Origin: a marine gamma proteobacterium HTCC2089
GTDB taxonomy: Bacteria > Pseudomonadota > Gammaproteobacteria > Pseudomonadales > Azotimanducaceae
Assembly: GCA_905182905.1 (NCBI GenBank)
Contig: CAJJDH010000119.1
Span: 1-36,804, forward strand
DNA: 36,804 nucleotides
Direction: 5' to 3'
Part shown: in pieces, positions 7,546 through 16,449 of the stretch
Layout of the letters: each line of letters starts with the position of its first letter
Numbering within the stretch: the first letter of the stretch is position 1
Notes under the pieces: generated by a model
What the model was told of the DNA's origin: nothing
Seen by the model: the letters and a program-made list of their open reading frames with translations, nothing else
The model's database searches: none
Translations under genes and position numbers: made by a program

Positions 7546-8304
7546 CTAGGCAACGGTAAATTCGATTTCCTCTAGTTGTGCGAATTCTGCTCGGTAGTTG
7601 CCCGGCTTAGCAGGCAACATGGCGCCAAGAGATCCTGTGATTAGTAGGTGCCCTGGTTGGATTTTATAGCCTTGGTGAAGAACTTCATTGATTAGCCAGG
7701 TTAGTGCGTATAGCTGGCCTTCCATCACCTCGCCTGCACGAACGGTATAAGCCCGGGTGGCGTTGTGATGCTGGGAAATTTGGATGCTGTCGATATCTGC
7801 GCTGATTCTAGACTTGACCGCTGCGCCCTCAATGAAACCGAAGCTAGCGGAGTTAGTGGCTACTAGGTCGATAGCGTTTGGGCGTTGGGTTAAATTTGGC
7901 GCTGCTAGCTCGATCATCGGCATATACGCACCGATATAATCAGCAACGTTGTCGATGGAAACAGGCTGTGTGATGGCCTTTGCAATTCTAAAGCCAATTT
8001 CAGTTTCCAATAACGTTGGCTTATCCAGTTGTAGAGTGCACCCGGAACTGCTGGCAGCGTGACTAAAGAGTACGCCCATGATTCCGGCATCTATGCCCAT
8101 AGCTTGCTGTGCTTGCTTGGCGGTTACGGCAGCTTTATACCCTACAACTTGTCCCCACAACTCTGATTGTTCTAAAGCGCTAACAAATTGTCTTTGTATG
8201 ACGTATGCATCTTTAACGGTGGCTTCCGGGTGAGCATCACTCAGGCTTGGGTAGGGTTGGTTATTTTGCAGGGCAATGAGAAGGTTGTTTGACCAATCAA
8301 GCAT
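7546..8304 (-). CDS. 2-oxopent-4-enoate hydratase-like protein (fumarylacetoacetase fold)
   Basis: 252 residues resembling MhpD/TesE-type 2-hydroxypenta-2,4-dienoate hydratases, which add water to dienols made by meta-cleavage of aromatic or steroid rings. Recognisable parts are GYKAAVTAKQAQQAMGI (about 58-74) and the metal-binding ETEIGFRI, with a further Glu in MIELAAPN. GGAG lies 6 bases before the ATG. No aldolase or acylating aldehyde dehydrogenase neighbour completes the usual hydratase-aldolase set, and none of the adjacent genes is a ring-cleavage enzyme, so the substrate is open. Decarboxylases of the same fold (DmpH-like) cannot be excluded. Confidence 0.8.
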   Translation of the reverse strand: MLDWSNNLLIALQNNQPYPSLSDAHPEATVKDAYVIQRQFVSALEQSELWGQVVGYKAAVTAKQAQQAMGIDAGIMGVLFSHAASSSGCTLQLDKPTLLETEIGFRIAKAITQPVSIDNVADYIGAYMPMIELAAPNLTQRPNAIDLVATNSASFGFIEGAAVKSRISADIDSIQISQHHNATRAYTVRAGEVMEGQLYALTWLINEVLHQGYKIQPGHLLITGSLGAMLPAKPGNYRAEFAQLEEIEFTVA

Positions 8305-8702
8305 AGGTTACTCCGTTTTGTGGATAACACCTTTTTGTCGTGAGTCGCACTCGTCAAAAGGCAGTTGTTGCATCTGTGCCAGCTTAACAAAGTATTCGCA
8401 TTGCCGCGCACTGCGGTGGCAATTGGCCCCTTGATGCTATGTTTGAGTGTTAGGCCAATGACATGAATGACACCCCAGTGCATAATCTAGGTTAGAGCAA
8501 TGACTTTCAGAGTAATAGGCACCCCACAAGATTTTGCCGCCAGTTAGCTTGTGTGTTTGAGGCTAGATTGAGTAGATGGTTTGTTTATGACAAAAAAGCT
8601 TGGCGCCTAGATTTGATCAACAGCCCTTTTCAATCACTGAAATAATAATTCAAGTAGAACTCTTGCTGCGGTATTGCCGAGAGTGGAAATGTAGGAAATT
8701 TG
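8305..8702. other. 398-bp divergent intergenic region
   Basis: It lies between the hydratase-like gene (-) and tesB (+). No reading frame here is convincing. An 80-codon minus frame overlaps the hydratase start and has no recognisable content. A small stem-loop (ATTGCC / GGCAAT, 8400-8423) is visible. I see no riboswitch or tRNA. Confidence 0.5.
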
Positions 8703-9611
8703 ATGACGCAACAGACCTCGAACAGGGCCCAACGCTTGCTTAAATTGCTTGAACTCAAGCAAATTGAAGAAAACCTTTATCAAGGCTTCAACGAAAAAGA
8801 AAACGGCTCTCGCTTGTTTGGTGGTCAGGTATTGGCGCAAGCAACCATGGCGGCTTATCGAACGGTTCAGGATGTCCACGTGCATTCACTTCATGCGTAT
8901 TTTCTGCGTGCGGGCAATGTTTCTCGTCCTGTTCTTTATGAAGTTGAGCGTATTCGTGATGGCCGCTCGTTCACTACTCGCCGAGTGGTTGCTATTCAAA
9001 ATGGCTTGGCCATTTTCAATATGGACATTTCATTCCAAGGGGATGAATTAGGCCTAGATCACAGCTCGCCCATGCCTAATGTTCCTATGCCAGACGAACT
9101 GCGCAATGATCGGGAGGTTGCTCATAGTTTAGGCGGCCCCACAGCGGATCCGCGCTTAAGTCCTATGGCCAAAATTGCAAGGCCCTTCGAGATCCGTTCG
9201 GTGTTTGAGTTGGGGAGTGATGCTTGGGGAGAGAATCGATTTTGGAATCCAGCGTGGATTCGCTTTCTTGAACCAGTGGCTGGTAATGAGGTCGGCGAAC
9301 CTGCAGAAAGCGAGTTTCAACACCAACTTATGTCGCGTTGCTTGTTGGCTTATGCGTCCGACATGGGCTTGGTTTCAACCGCAAACTTACCTCACCAATC
9401 CGCAGTTGATCGCTCACAGCTACAGATGGCGAGCCTCGACCATAGTATTTGGATTCATCGTCCTGTACCCATGGATCAATGGCTGTTATTTCATAAGCGA
9501 ACTTCCACAGCCCACGGGTCGCGAGGTATGGTTCATGCAGATTTCTTTGCAGTGGACGGTAGCCTTGTTGCTTCAGTGACCCAAGAAGGATTGATCCGCA
9601 TAACTCAGTAA
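8703..9611 (+). CDS. tesB: Acyl-CoA thioesterase II
   Basis: A 302-residue double-hotdog thioesterase that hydrolyses medium- and long-chain acyl-CoAs in the cytosol and relieves CoA trapping when unusual acyl chains accumulate. The first hotdog contains GGQVLAQATMAA and HSLHAYFLRAG. The second contains the active-site Asp (YASDMGL), the Ser that replaces the usual Thr (MASLDHSIWIHRP) and the Gln of VTQEGLIR, matching the Asp/Thr/Gln network of E. coli TesB. AGGA 6 bases upstream supports the ATG at 8703 over the adjoining TTG. The gene converges on the transglutaminase-like gene with a gap of only 5 bp. Confidence 0.95.
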   Translation: MTQQTSNRAQRLLKLLELKQIEENLYQGFNEKENGSRLFGGQVLAQATMAAYRTVQDVHVHSLHAYFLRAGNVSRPVLYEVERIRDGRSFTTRRVVAIQNGLAIFNMDISFQGDELGLDHSSPMPNVPMPDELRNDREVAHSLGGPTADPRLSPMAKIARPFEIRSVFELGSDAWGENRFWNPAWIRFLEPVAGNEVGEPAESEFQHQLMSRCLLAYASDMGLVSTANLPHQSAVDRSQLQMASLDHSIWIHRPVPMDQWLLFHKRTSTAHGSRGMVHADFFAVDGSLVASVTQEGLIRITQ

Positions 9612-9616
9612 GGGGT

Positions 9617-11002
9617 TTAGAAGTAAGACTGATCTAAAACCGTAAAACTGATTTCGTTAGTGGAACTTGCTAATAGCAATGCTGCGCTGAGATCGTCCGA
9701 AAGTTTTATGTGGGTGGCATCAAGGCGCACCTGATTCCATGTGGGGTCCACGCCTTGCCATTGTCCTTCGGCAAATACTTCATTCCAAGCATGAAACATA
9801 AAGCTGGGTTTGCCTGCGCTGCTATACGCTATGCCATAAACTGTTCTTGCGGGTATTCCAGCTGAGCGGGCAAGAGTTGTAAACAGATCAGCGAAATCCG
9901 TGCACTCGCCTTGGCCAGTCTCAAGTGCGGCTAAAACCGACCCAGCCGGTCGGTTGTTGATATAGCGCAACTGCTGGTTCGTTGTATCCACTAACGCAGC
10001 CACTGAAATAGGCTTGTCCAGAGTTTGTAATATGCGGGTAATCTTCTCATTTGCCAGCGGTAAGCTGGCCGTATTTCTAGTGAACTTTTCCTTATCAAGG
10101 TTGGCGAAGCTGTCGGGCTTTGTATGCGCCAAACTGAGTGGCAGATTTAGCTCTGCTAGCGAGGTCCGGCCATGTGAAACTAACCCCAGAGTTAGCTGGT
10201 TTAAGTTGCCGTGTTTTTCCAATCGTTTATCTAGGGGGATAGAGTGTTGGGAAAGTTGCCAGTCTGCTAGGGGTTCAATGCTTGGATTGACTAAGGTAGC
10301 TTGTTTTTTCGTAGCGCGATTGACTTGGAAAACATTAGAAATAGTAGAGCTAACTACCTGCATGTTCGTGTCTAAATGGGTGGTGCTAGAAGAACCCTCG
10401 TGGAAATTTCCAAAGGTAAATCCATTGCTGTTGCGGGCTAATAATTTTCTTTTGTTTTCACCAATTGCAAGGTTTTCGAAGTCTATGAAAGTACTCGTAA
10501 ACACGCTTCCAGATTGCGCTTTGGCTGCAAATATTTGTGCCTCTAAGGCCAACTGATCAGTGAGATTAAATCGCCAGTCGAGAGCCAGCGCCTCGCTGGT
10601 ATCTTGACGCTTGAGGGTGCCGATATATTTTCCTTGGTCTAGTGCTAACTGTATGTCGGTGAGACGATTCTTGGAGGTATGGCTGTAGTGGGCTGTTTGT
10701 AACTCGTATTGCTCTGAGTTGCTAAAGGTTAGGTTTTGGGTGATTTTTGTGGGCAGTCCGCCCATCGGCTGGAATACTGTTAATGTCCTGAAGACCCATT
10801 GGTCTTGCTTATTCAAAGTAACGGAACTGTGCATAAAGCCTGTATGTACCCCAGACTGTTCAATCTTGTACCACTGATCACCAACTCGCGAATGCGCTAC
10901 CTGCTCAATAATAGGCAGCGAGCTAAAACGATTCGTATGAATCCAAACCGCTATACTTATTAAGCAAATGGCGATGACTGTTGCGCGCACTAGGTATTGC
11001 AT
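9617..11002 (-). CDS. Membrane-anchored or exported transglutaminase-like protein
   Basis: 461 residues. The first 20 (MQYLVRATVIAICLISIAVW) form an uncleaved-looking membrane anchor. A long, poorly conserved extracytoplasmic region of about 300 residues follows. The C-terminal transglutaminase-like (papain-fold) domain has the complete triad C367 (GECTDFADLF), H404 (FMFHAWNEV) and D419 (VDPTWNQ). Bacterial members act as proteases or amidases, or cross-link proteins. The substrate cannot be told. No obvious ribosome site precedes the start. It diverges from glnS over a 241-bp spacer and has no functional partner beside it. Confidence 0.85.
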   Translation of the reverse strand: MQYLVRATVIAICLISIAVWIHTNRFSSLPIIEQVAHSRVGDQWYKIEQSGVHTGFMHSSVTLNKQDQWVFRTLTVFQPMGGLPTKITQNLTFSNSEQYELQTAHYSHTSKNRLTDIQLALDQGKYIGTLKRQDTSEALALDWRFNLTDQLALEAQIFAAKAQSGSVFTSTFIDFENLAIGENKRKLLARNSNGFTFGNFHEGSSSTTHLDTNMQVVSSTISNVFQVNRATKKQATLVNPSIEPLADWQLSQHSIPLDKRLEKHGNLNQLTLGLVSHGRTSLAELNLPLSLAHTKPDSFANLDKEKFTRNTASLPLANEKITRILQTLDKPISVAALVDTTNQQLRYINNRPAGSVLAALETGQGECTDFADLFTTLARSAGIPARTVYGIAYSSAGKPSFMFHAWNEVFAEGQWQGVDPTWNQVRLDATHIKLSDDLSAALLLASSTNEISFTVLDQSYF

Positions 11003-11137
11003 GATTTAGGAAGTCGAGTTATTGGTTGAGGCGAGTGCAGGTTTGATAGTACATAGTTTTCACTTCCAATATCCACGGCATGGAATTTAGTAATGGGGTA
11101 GTTTGCATTTTGCAGGTCATCTGACTGCTAATGGGTG

Positions 11138-11168
11138 ACAATATCTTGTTTGGTGGCGCAGATATTGT
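11138..11168 (+). promoter_or_regulatory. Stem-loop upstream of glnS
   Basis: A perfect 9-bp inverted repeat (ACAATATCT / AGATATTGT) around a 13-nt loop, 75 bp before the glnS ATG. It is A/T-rich without a T-run, so an operator or leader structure is likelier than a terminator. Confidence 0.4.
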
Positions 11169-11243
11169 AATTAGCCGTTGCCAATACCCGCAGGTCAGGC
11201 AAAATTCCACCCTCAGAAAAGCATCGCACCAAGTTAGGGATTC

Positions 11244-12863
11244 ATGCAAAACGAAACAACTGATTTTATTCGACAACGTATTCAGTCTGACCTTGAGGGG
11301 AATACTCTATCGCAAGGCGTAGTAACGCGTTTTCCGCCTGAACCCAATGGATTTTTGCATATTGGTCACGCGAAAAGTATTTGCCTTAATTTTGGTGTTT
11401 CCGAGCAGTTCAAGGGCACAACTTTTTTGCGCTTTGACGACACCAACCCTTCCAAAGAAAGCGACGAGTTCGTTGAGTCTATTAAAAACGATGTAGCTTG
11501 GCTGGGTTTCACTTGGGGTGCGCTAACTCATGCGTCGGATTACTTTGAACAGATCTACCAGTACGCCAGTGACCTTATCAGTGGCGGTAAAGCCTATGTT
11601 TGTTCACTCGATGCTGAGCAAATGCGTATTGCTCGAGGTACGTTGACCGAGCCAGGAACCGATAGCCCATTCCGTGAACGTAGTGTTGAAGAAAATTTGG
11701 ATTTGTTCCAACGCATGCGTTCCGGCGAATTTCCAGACGGTGCCCATGTGGTGCGTCTAAAGATTGATATGGCATCGCCCAATATCAATTTGCGTGATCC
11801 CACTATTTATAGAATCAGACATGTTTCGCACCAGCGCACTGGAGATGCTTGGTGCATTTATCCTATGTACGACTTCACTCATTGTATTTGCGATGCATTG
11901 GAAGGTATCTCGCACTCCTTGTGCACCTTGGAATTTGAAGATCACCGGCCTCTTTATGATTGGGTATTGGATAACATCGAGCTGAATTACCACCCACCGC
12001 AGATCGAATTTTCCCGTTTAGGTTTGGAATATACGGTGATGAGCAAGCGTTTGTTGCACCGTTTAGTCGATGAGGATTTGGTTTCGGGTTGGGACGATCC
12101 ACGTATGCCAACTATTGCAGGTTTGCGTCGTCGTGGAGTTAGAGCTGCCGCTATCAGAGATTTTTGTGCGCGTATTGGTGTGACCAAGCAAGACAATACT
12201 GTTGAAATGAACTTGTTAGATTTTTGTATTCGCAAAGATCTTGAGAGCAGTGCGCCTCGTGGCATGGGTGTGCTTGAACCGTTAAAGGTGGTGCTCACAA
12301 ACTGCACGGAAGAAATGCAGCTTGAGGGGCCTTGGCATGCGCAGAATGCGGAACTCGGTTCGCGTCAGTTACCGTTTAGTCGTGAACTCTTTATTGAGCA
12401 AGCTGATTTTTCTGAAGACCCACCAGGTAAGTGGAAACGCCTATCACCTGGGCAAATGGTCCGTCTGCGTTACGCCTATATTATTCGCTGTGATGAAGTG
12501 GAATATGACGCAGAAGGTAATGTGGCTCAACTTAACTGCACTTACTTTCCGGATTCTAAGAGTGGTGAAGATACTTCCGGGTTAAAACCTAAGGGTGTTG
12601 TTCACTGGGTTGATGCAAAGCAAAGTGTCGCTGTAGAAGTGCGAGATTATGATCGGTTATTTAATGTGCCTAACCCATCTTCTAAGACCTTTATTGATGA
12701 CATTAACCAAAATTCTCTGCGTACACTTCACGCAAGGGTAGAGCCAGGGATTATCGCGTTGGAAGATCAGCACTTTCAGTTTGAGCGCCAGGGCTACTTT
12801 TGCAAAGACTCTGAACTGCCCGGTGTGTTTAACAAGACTGTGAGTTTGCGCGAGGGTTTTTAG
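11244..12863 (+). CDS. glnS: Glutaminyl-tRNA synthetase
   Basis: A 539-residue class I aminoacyl-tRNA synthetase that charges tRNA-Gln. The HIGH motif is H39-I-G-H42 inside PNGFLHIGHAKSI, and the KMSKR-type loop is V265-M-S-K-R269. The discriminating segments RFDDTNPSKE and YDFTHCICDALEGISHSLCTLEF are those of GlnRS rather than GluRS. The C-terminal beta-barrel anticodon-binding domain is complete, and the length is close to the 554 of E. coli. Direct glutaminylation of this kind is usual in gammaproteobacteria. A stem-loop without a T-run follows at 12871-12899. Confidence 0.98.
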   Translation: MQNETTDFIRQRIQSDLEGNTLSQGVVTRFPPEPNGFLHIGHAKSICLNFGVSEQFKGTTFLRFDDTNPSKESDEFVESIKNDVAWLGFTWGALTHASDYFEQIYQYASDLISGGKAYVCSLDAEQMRIARGTLTEPGTDSPFRERSVEENLDLFQRMRSGEFPDGAHVVRLKIDMASPNINLRDPTIYRIRHVSHQRTGDAWCIYPMYDFTHCICDALEGISHSLCTLEFEDHRPLYDWVLDNIELNYHPPQIEFSRLGLEYTVMSKRLLHRLVDEDLVSGWDDPRMPTIAGLRRRGVRAAAIRDFCARIGVTKQDNTVEMNLLDFCIRKDLESSAPRGMGVLEPLKVVLTNCTEEMQLEGPWHAQNAELGSRQLPFSRELFIEQADFSEDPPGKWKRLSPGQMVRLRYAYIIRCDEVEYDAEGNVAQLNCTYFPDSKSGEDTSGLKPKGVVHWVDAKQSVAVEVRDYDRLFNVPNPSSKTFIDDINQNSLRTLHARVEPGIIALEDQHFQFERQGYFCKDSELPGVFNKTVSLREGF

Positions 12864-12870
12864 TTTTTCA

Positions 12871-12899
12871 GTGGCAGCTCACTTACAGCGAGTTGTCAC
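12871..12899 (+). terminator. Stem-loop after glnS, terminator-like but without a T-run
   Basis: A 10-bp stem including two G-T pairs (GTGGCAGCTC / GAGTTGTCAC) around a 9-nt loop, 8 bases after the glnS stop. The missing U-tract makes intrinsic termination doubtful. It may instead stabilise the 3' end. Confidence 0.3.
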
Positions 12900-12964
12900 C
12901 TGCAATTGTGGCTGTTCAAAGTAAGAGAGCATAGACAAGAGAGCAAAGATAAGAGAGAGCTTAT

Positions 12965-13873
12965 ATGTCCCAGCAATCTGTAACAGTCATGGAAGTCAGT
13001 CCGAGAGACGGCTTGCAGAATGAAGACGTATTTCTTAGCACTGAACAAAAGCTCAGGCTAGTTGAGGGTGCTATTGCAGCAGGCTGCCGCCGTATTGAAG
13101 CTACAAGTTTTGTGCATCCCACCCGTGTTCCGCAGATGGCTGACGCTGAAGCACTGTGCGCAATGCTGCCTGATGTAGATGGTGTTCGTTACACTGGTTT
13201 GATTCTAAATGAGCGCGGTTATCGCCGTTTACGCGACACAAACAAAGTCCATGAAGCTGGGCTTGTTATTCCTGCTACTGATACTTTTGGTTTGAAGAAC
13301 CAGGGCCTGGATGTAGACGGTGCTCTGGCTATGGCGACAGAGGTGATTCGCGATGGCGTAAACACAAACTTTCCGGTGCAGGTGACCATTGCAGTGGCAT
13401 TCGGATGTCCGTTCGAGGGCGAAGTGGATCTTAGTCGTCTTATGGATACTGCCCAGCGTTTAGCTGATGCAGGCCCCGTGGAATTGGCCTTAGCCGATAC
13501 TATTGGCGTGGCCGTACCTACTCAGGTACGCGAAGCATTCACTCAGCTGAAAAGCGAGCTGGGTAAGCTGCCGCTGCGGGCGCATTTTCACGATACAAGA
13601 AATACCGGCATCGCCAACGCCTACGCTAGTTTGCTGGCAGGTGTGTCTGTTTTGGATGCCAGTATTGGTGGTATTGGCGGCTGTCCGTTTGCCCCAAATG
13701 CTAGCGGCAATATTGCCACCGAAGACCTTGTTTATATGCTCGATCGCAGCGGTATTGACCATGGCGTTGATCTGGCGGGGTTACTTGATACAGCAACATG
13801 GTTACAGCAGGCCTTGGCAAAGCCGTTACCCTCTATGTTATTGAAAGCTGGCGTTTTTCCCCCAGAGGTTTAG
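12965..13873 (+). CDS. Hydroxymethylglutaryl-CoA lyase family enzyme
   Basis: A 302-residue TIM-barrel lyase of the HMGL-like family, expected to cleave 3-hydroxy-3-methylglutaryl-CoA to acetoacetate and acetyl-CoA, the last step of leucine and acyclic-terpene breakdown. Metal and catalytic residues are present: D15 (SPRDGLQNE), H207 and H209 (AHFHDTRN), and C240 in SIGGIGGCPFAPNASGN, the mobile-loop signature. The usual leucine-pathway partners (isovaleryl-CoA dehydrogenase, methylcrotonyl-CoA carboxylase, methylglutaconyl-CoA hydratase) are not adjacent, so another 3-hydroxy-3-methylacyl-CoA is possible. AAGAGAGAG repeats before the ATG give the ribosome site. Confidence 0.9.
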   Translation: MSQQSVTVMEVSPRDGLQNEDVFLSTEQKLRLVEGAIAAGCRRIEATSFVHPTRVPQMADAEALCAMLPDVDGVRYTGLILNERGYRRLRDTNKVHEAGLVIPATDTFGLKNQGLDVDGALAMATEVIRDGVNTNFPVQVTIAVAFGCPFEGEVDLSRLMDTAQRLADAGPVELALADTIGVAVPTQVREAFTQLKSELGKLPLRAHFHDTRNTGIANAYASLLAGVSVLDASIGGIGGCPFAPNASGNIATEDLVYMLDRSGIDHGVDLAGLLDTATWLQQALAKPLPSMLLKAGVFPPEV

Positions 13874-13945
13874 CTGGCGACGTTTGCGGTTGTTGCCTAA
13901 AGCACTAACAGGTTAGAGTTGGCCATAGTTTGTACTGGGTAGTCT

Positions 13946-14173
13946 ATGTTAGAGCTAAGACCAAATTGTGAGCGTTGCGATGTCGACCTGCCGGTGGACT
14001 CCGAGGTTGCGCATATTTGCTCGTTTGAATGTACTTTTTGTCAGGACTGCCTAGAGCAGTTGGTGAAATGCCCTAACTGCGGAGGCAATTTTGTGCCCCG
14101 ACCAATTCGCCCACAGAGCTTGCTGAGCAAATTCCCTCCATCTACTCAACGTGTGAGAAAAGATCATGAATGA
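13946..14173 (+). CDS. DUF1272 family small zinc-binding protein
   Basis: 75 residues with eight cysteines in ordered pairs: C8-C11, C25-C29, C32-C35, C42-C45. This is enough for two zinc sites in a RING/treble-clef-like fold and matches my memory of DUF1272, a family of unknown function. The last 8 bases overlap the start of the POT transporter, so the two are probably translationally coupled. The rest of the chain is basic and proline-rich. Confidence 0.85.
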   Translation: MLELRPNCERCDVDLPVDSEVAHICSFECTFCQDCLEQLVKCPNCGGNFVPRPIRPQSLLSKFPPSTQRVRKDHE

Positions 14174-15653
14174 ATCTACCCATGGGTTTTTTGGCCACCC
14201 CATTGGCCTGAAAACGCTATTTTTGACCGAGATGTGGGAGCGCATGTCGTATTACGGTATGCGTGCCTTATTGGTTTTATATATGACTGGTGTGGCCACA
14301 GGTATTAATGGTGGACTGGGTTGGTCGCAAATGGATGCCCAAGCAATTTACGGCATTTATGTTGGCATGGTTTATTTTATGGTGGTGCCCGGTGGTTGGG
14401 TCGCCGATAACTTGTTGGGCCACCAACGTGCAGTACTCTATGGCGCCATAATTATCGCTATGGGTCACCTGACCCTTGCTGTACCGGTTGAGCATTCGTT
14501 TTTTCTGGGTCTTGCTTTGGTGGTGTTAGGGACCGGGCTACTCAAAGGCAATATTTCAACCATTGTCGGCAAACTTTATGCTGATGATGACAAGCGACAA
14601 GACTCTGGCTTTACCATCTTTTACATGTCGATCAACATCGGTTCGACTATTGGTTATGGTATTTGTGGTTATCTGGGCGAAAAAGTTGGATGGCATTGGG
14701 GTTTTGGTGCCGCTGGTGTAGGTATGATTTTTGGTGTGTTTCAGTACATACGAAATCGTCACTTGCTTGGGGATGCTGGCGCATCGCCTAATCCAATGCC
14801 TGAAGAGCGGCGGCAAAAGTTGCTGGGTTACACCAAGATCGCCTTTGCCATCGTCGTAGTTTTGTTTGCTTTGGTTTTAACAGGTGTCGTTACCGTCGAG
14901 CCAACAGTTTTTGCTGAGAATTTCGCCTACTTTTTGACCACCCTAGCTGGTGTGTACTTCATTTACCTGTATTTCTTCGCCGGGCTTAATGTGAATGAAA
15001 GAAAGAACATTACCTTGCTCTTTTTGCTCTTCATCGCGGCAGCGGCATTTTGGTCAGGCTTTGATCAGTCTGGTGGCTCGCTGAATATTTTTGCTCGTGA
15101 TTATACTGACCTGACGTACTTTGATTTCACCATGCCAGTTTCTTGGGTGCAGTTTATCAACCCTATATACGTAGTGATATTTGCACCGATTTTTGCCGGT
15201 TTATGGGCGCAGTTAGCGCGCCGCAATTTAGATCCCTCGCTGCCACTGAAGTTTGTCATTGGTTTAGTGTTTATGGGTATTAGTTTTCTTATTATGTTGG
15301 TCGCAGTAGACCTAGCATTAGAGTCTGCTCCTATTGGTTTGCAATGGTTGCTATTGACCTACCTATTCCAGACTTGGGGTGAATTGGCTTTATCTCCAAT
15401 CGGTCTTTCGGCTTTTGCCCGCTACTCGCCAAAAAAATATGTAGGCCAAATGTTTGGTTTATGGTTCTTAGCCTCTGCAATTGGCGGGGTGATGGCTGGC
15501 TTGTTAGGTGGCGAAGCTCTCGGCGATGGTCTGAACAGCATGTCGCCAGTATTTAGCTACATGATTAAGTATTATTTTGTGATCGCTGTCGTTTTGGTTT
15601 TCTTGTCCTACATCATAGGTAGAAAAGCGAAATCTAGCGAAGAGCCAGGTTAG
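14166..15653 (+). CDS. Proton-dependent oligopeptide (POT/PTR2) transporter
   Basis: A 495-residue inner-membrane carrier of the major facilitator superfamily, importing di- and tripeptides with protons. The family motif ExxERxxYY is E22-M-W-E25-R26-M-S-Y29-Y30 in TM1. FYMSINIGSTIGY (TM4-5) and the TWGELALSPIGLS segment near TM10 are the other POT signatures. About 12-14 membrane segments are visible, as in DtpA-like proteins. It starts inside the end of the DUF1272 gene, indicating one transcript. A hairpin terminator follows 12 bp after the stop. Confidence 0.95.
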   Translation: MNESTHGFFGHPIGLKTLFLTEMWERMSYYGMRALLVLYMTGVATGINGGLGWSQMDAQAIYGIYVGMVYFMVVPGGWVADNLLGHQRAVLYGAIIIAMGHLTLAVPVEHSFFLGLALVVLGTGLLKGNISTIVGKLYADDDKRQDSGFTIFYMSINIGSTIGYGICGYLGEKVGWHWGFGAAGVGMIFGVFQYIRNRHLLGDAGASPNPMPEERRQKLLGYTKIAFAIVVVLFALVLTGVVTVEPTVFAENFAYFLTTLAGVYFIYLYFFAGLNVNERKNITLLFLLFIAAAAFWSGFDQSGGSLNIFARDYTDLTYFDFTMPVSWVQFINPIYVVIFAPIFAGLWAQLARRNLDPSLPLKFVIGLVFMGISFLIMLVAVDLALESAPIGLQWLLLTYLFQTWGELALSPIGLSAFARYSPKKYVGQMFGLWFLASAIGGVMAGLLGGEALGDGLNSMSPVFSYMIKYYFVIAVVLVFLSYIIGRKAKSSEEPG

Positions 15654-15665
15654 AAGCCTTGAAGT

Positions 15666-15687
15666 GAAGCCTGCATTCGCAGGCTTC
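15666..15687 (+). terminator. Hairpin terminator after the peptide transporter
   Basis: A perfect 9-bp stem (GAAGCCTGC / GCAGGCTTC) with an ATTC loop. The downstream sequence is G/T-rich with only a short T-run, so it is strong in structure but not in U-tract. Confidence 0.6.
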
Positions 15688-15802
15688 GGCTGAGTGGGTG
15701 GTTTTACTTGACCAGCGGTAGCGACTATTCGCTCTAAATCTAGTGGAATAACTATTCGTATTTGGAGGCTTTTTTGCCCCAATAATGGATAAGGATTCCG
15801 CC

Positions 15803-16411
15803 ATGCAGCCAATAATTAGAAGAATAAAACGCTCAGACGCCAGCGACATGCAGTCTGCGGTATTAGAATCAGTAGGACACATTAGTCCCTGGTTGGATTG
15901 GTGCACACCAAGTTATCGTCTTAGTGATGCAGTAAATTGGACCGAAGAAGCTGCGATAAAATGGCAAGACGGATCCGATTATCGCTTTGTCATTGCGGAT
16001 GCAGAATCAAATTTGATTTTGGGCTCTGTTGCTATCAGAACTGTATGCGCCCGCAAGGGTGTTGGAGATTTAGGCTATTGGCTACGCAAGCGTGCCCTTG
16101 GTCGAGGGTACTGTACTCAGGCCGCTGAACTCGCTATTGAATTTGCTTTCAAGAAGCTCGGGTTCAAGCGTATTGAAATGAGAATTCTTCCAGAAAATGA
16201 GCCTAGCAATGCTGTCGCGTTGCGGCTAGGTGCATCATTTGATGGTCTTCAACCCAATAAGATCACTTACAAGGGGGAAGCTAAAATGGCTAACTGTTAT
16301 TCTCTTTTGCCTGAAGCGCCTCATAGCGAAGTCTATGCAAACCAAACCCAAAACCCAAATCAAAACCAAGAGGCTGGCCAGAACGTTACACAAATCGCCA
16401 GTGCTTTCTAA
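15803..16411 (+). CDS. GNAT-family N-acetyltransferase (RimJ/RimL-like)
   Basis: About 202 residues of GNAT fold, which transfers acetyl from acetyl-CoA to an amino group. The acetyl-CoA pyrophosphate loop is RALGRGYCTQA, and LGFKRIEMRILPENEPSNAVALRLGA is the RimJ/RimL-type C-terminal half. An ATG at 15785 is also in frame, but AAGGA at 15791-15795 fits the ATG at 15803. The last 25 residues are an unusual Asn/Gln-rich tail outside the fold. It may modify ribosomal-protein N-termini, other proteins or small amines. The sequence cannot decide. Confidence 0.85.
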   Translation: MQPIIRRIKRSDASDMQSAVLESVGHISPWLDWCTPSYRLSDAVNWTEEAAIKWQDGSDYRFVIADAESNLILGSVAIRTVCARKGVGDLGYWLRKRALGRGYCTQAAELAIEFAFKKLGFKRIEMRILPENEPSNAVALRLGASFDGLQPNKITYKGEAKMANCYSLLPEAPHSEVYANQTQNPNQNQEAGQNVTQIASAF

Positions 16412-16449
16412 CCACCCTAAGTAGTGGCACTTTGCCAGTTTAAGCAGCG

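Noticed and set aside
8241..8483. An 80-codon minus-strand frame upstream of the hydratase-like gene
   Set aside because: It overlaps the supported hydratase start in another frame, lacks a ribosome site and resembles no family.
10014..10556. A 180-codon open frame on the plus strand inside the transglutaminase-like gene
   Set aside because: It lies fully antisense to a gene with an intact catalytic domain, has no ribosome site and no recognisable domain.
12965..13873. A complete leucine (liu) degradation operon
   Set aside because: Only the HMG-CoA lyase-type gene is present. Its neighbours are glnS and a DUF1272 gene.
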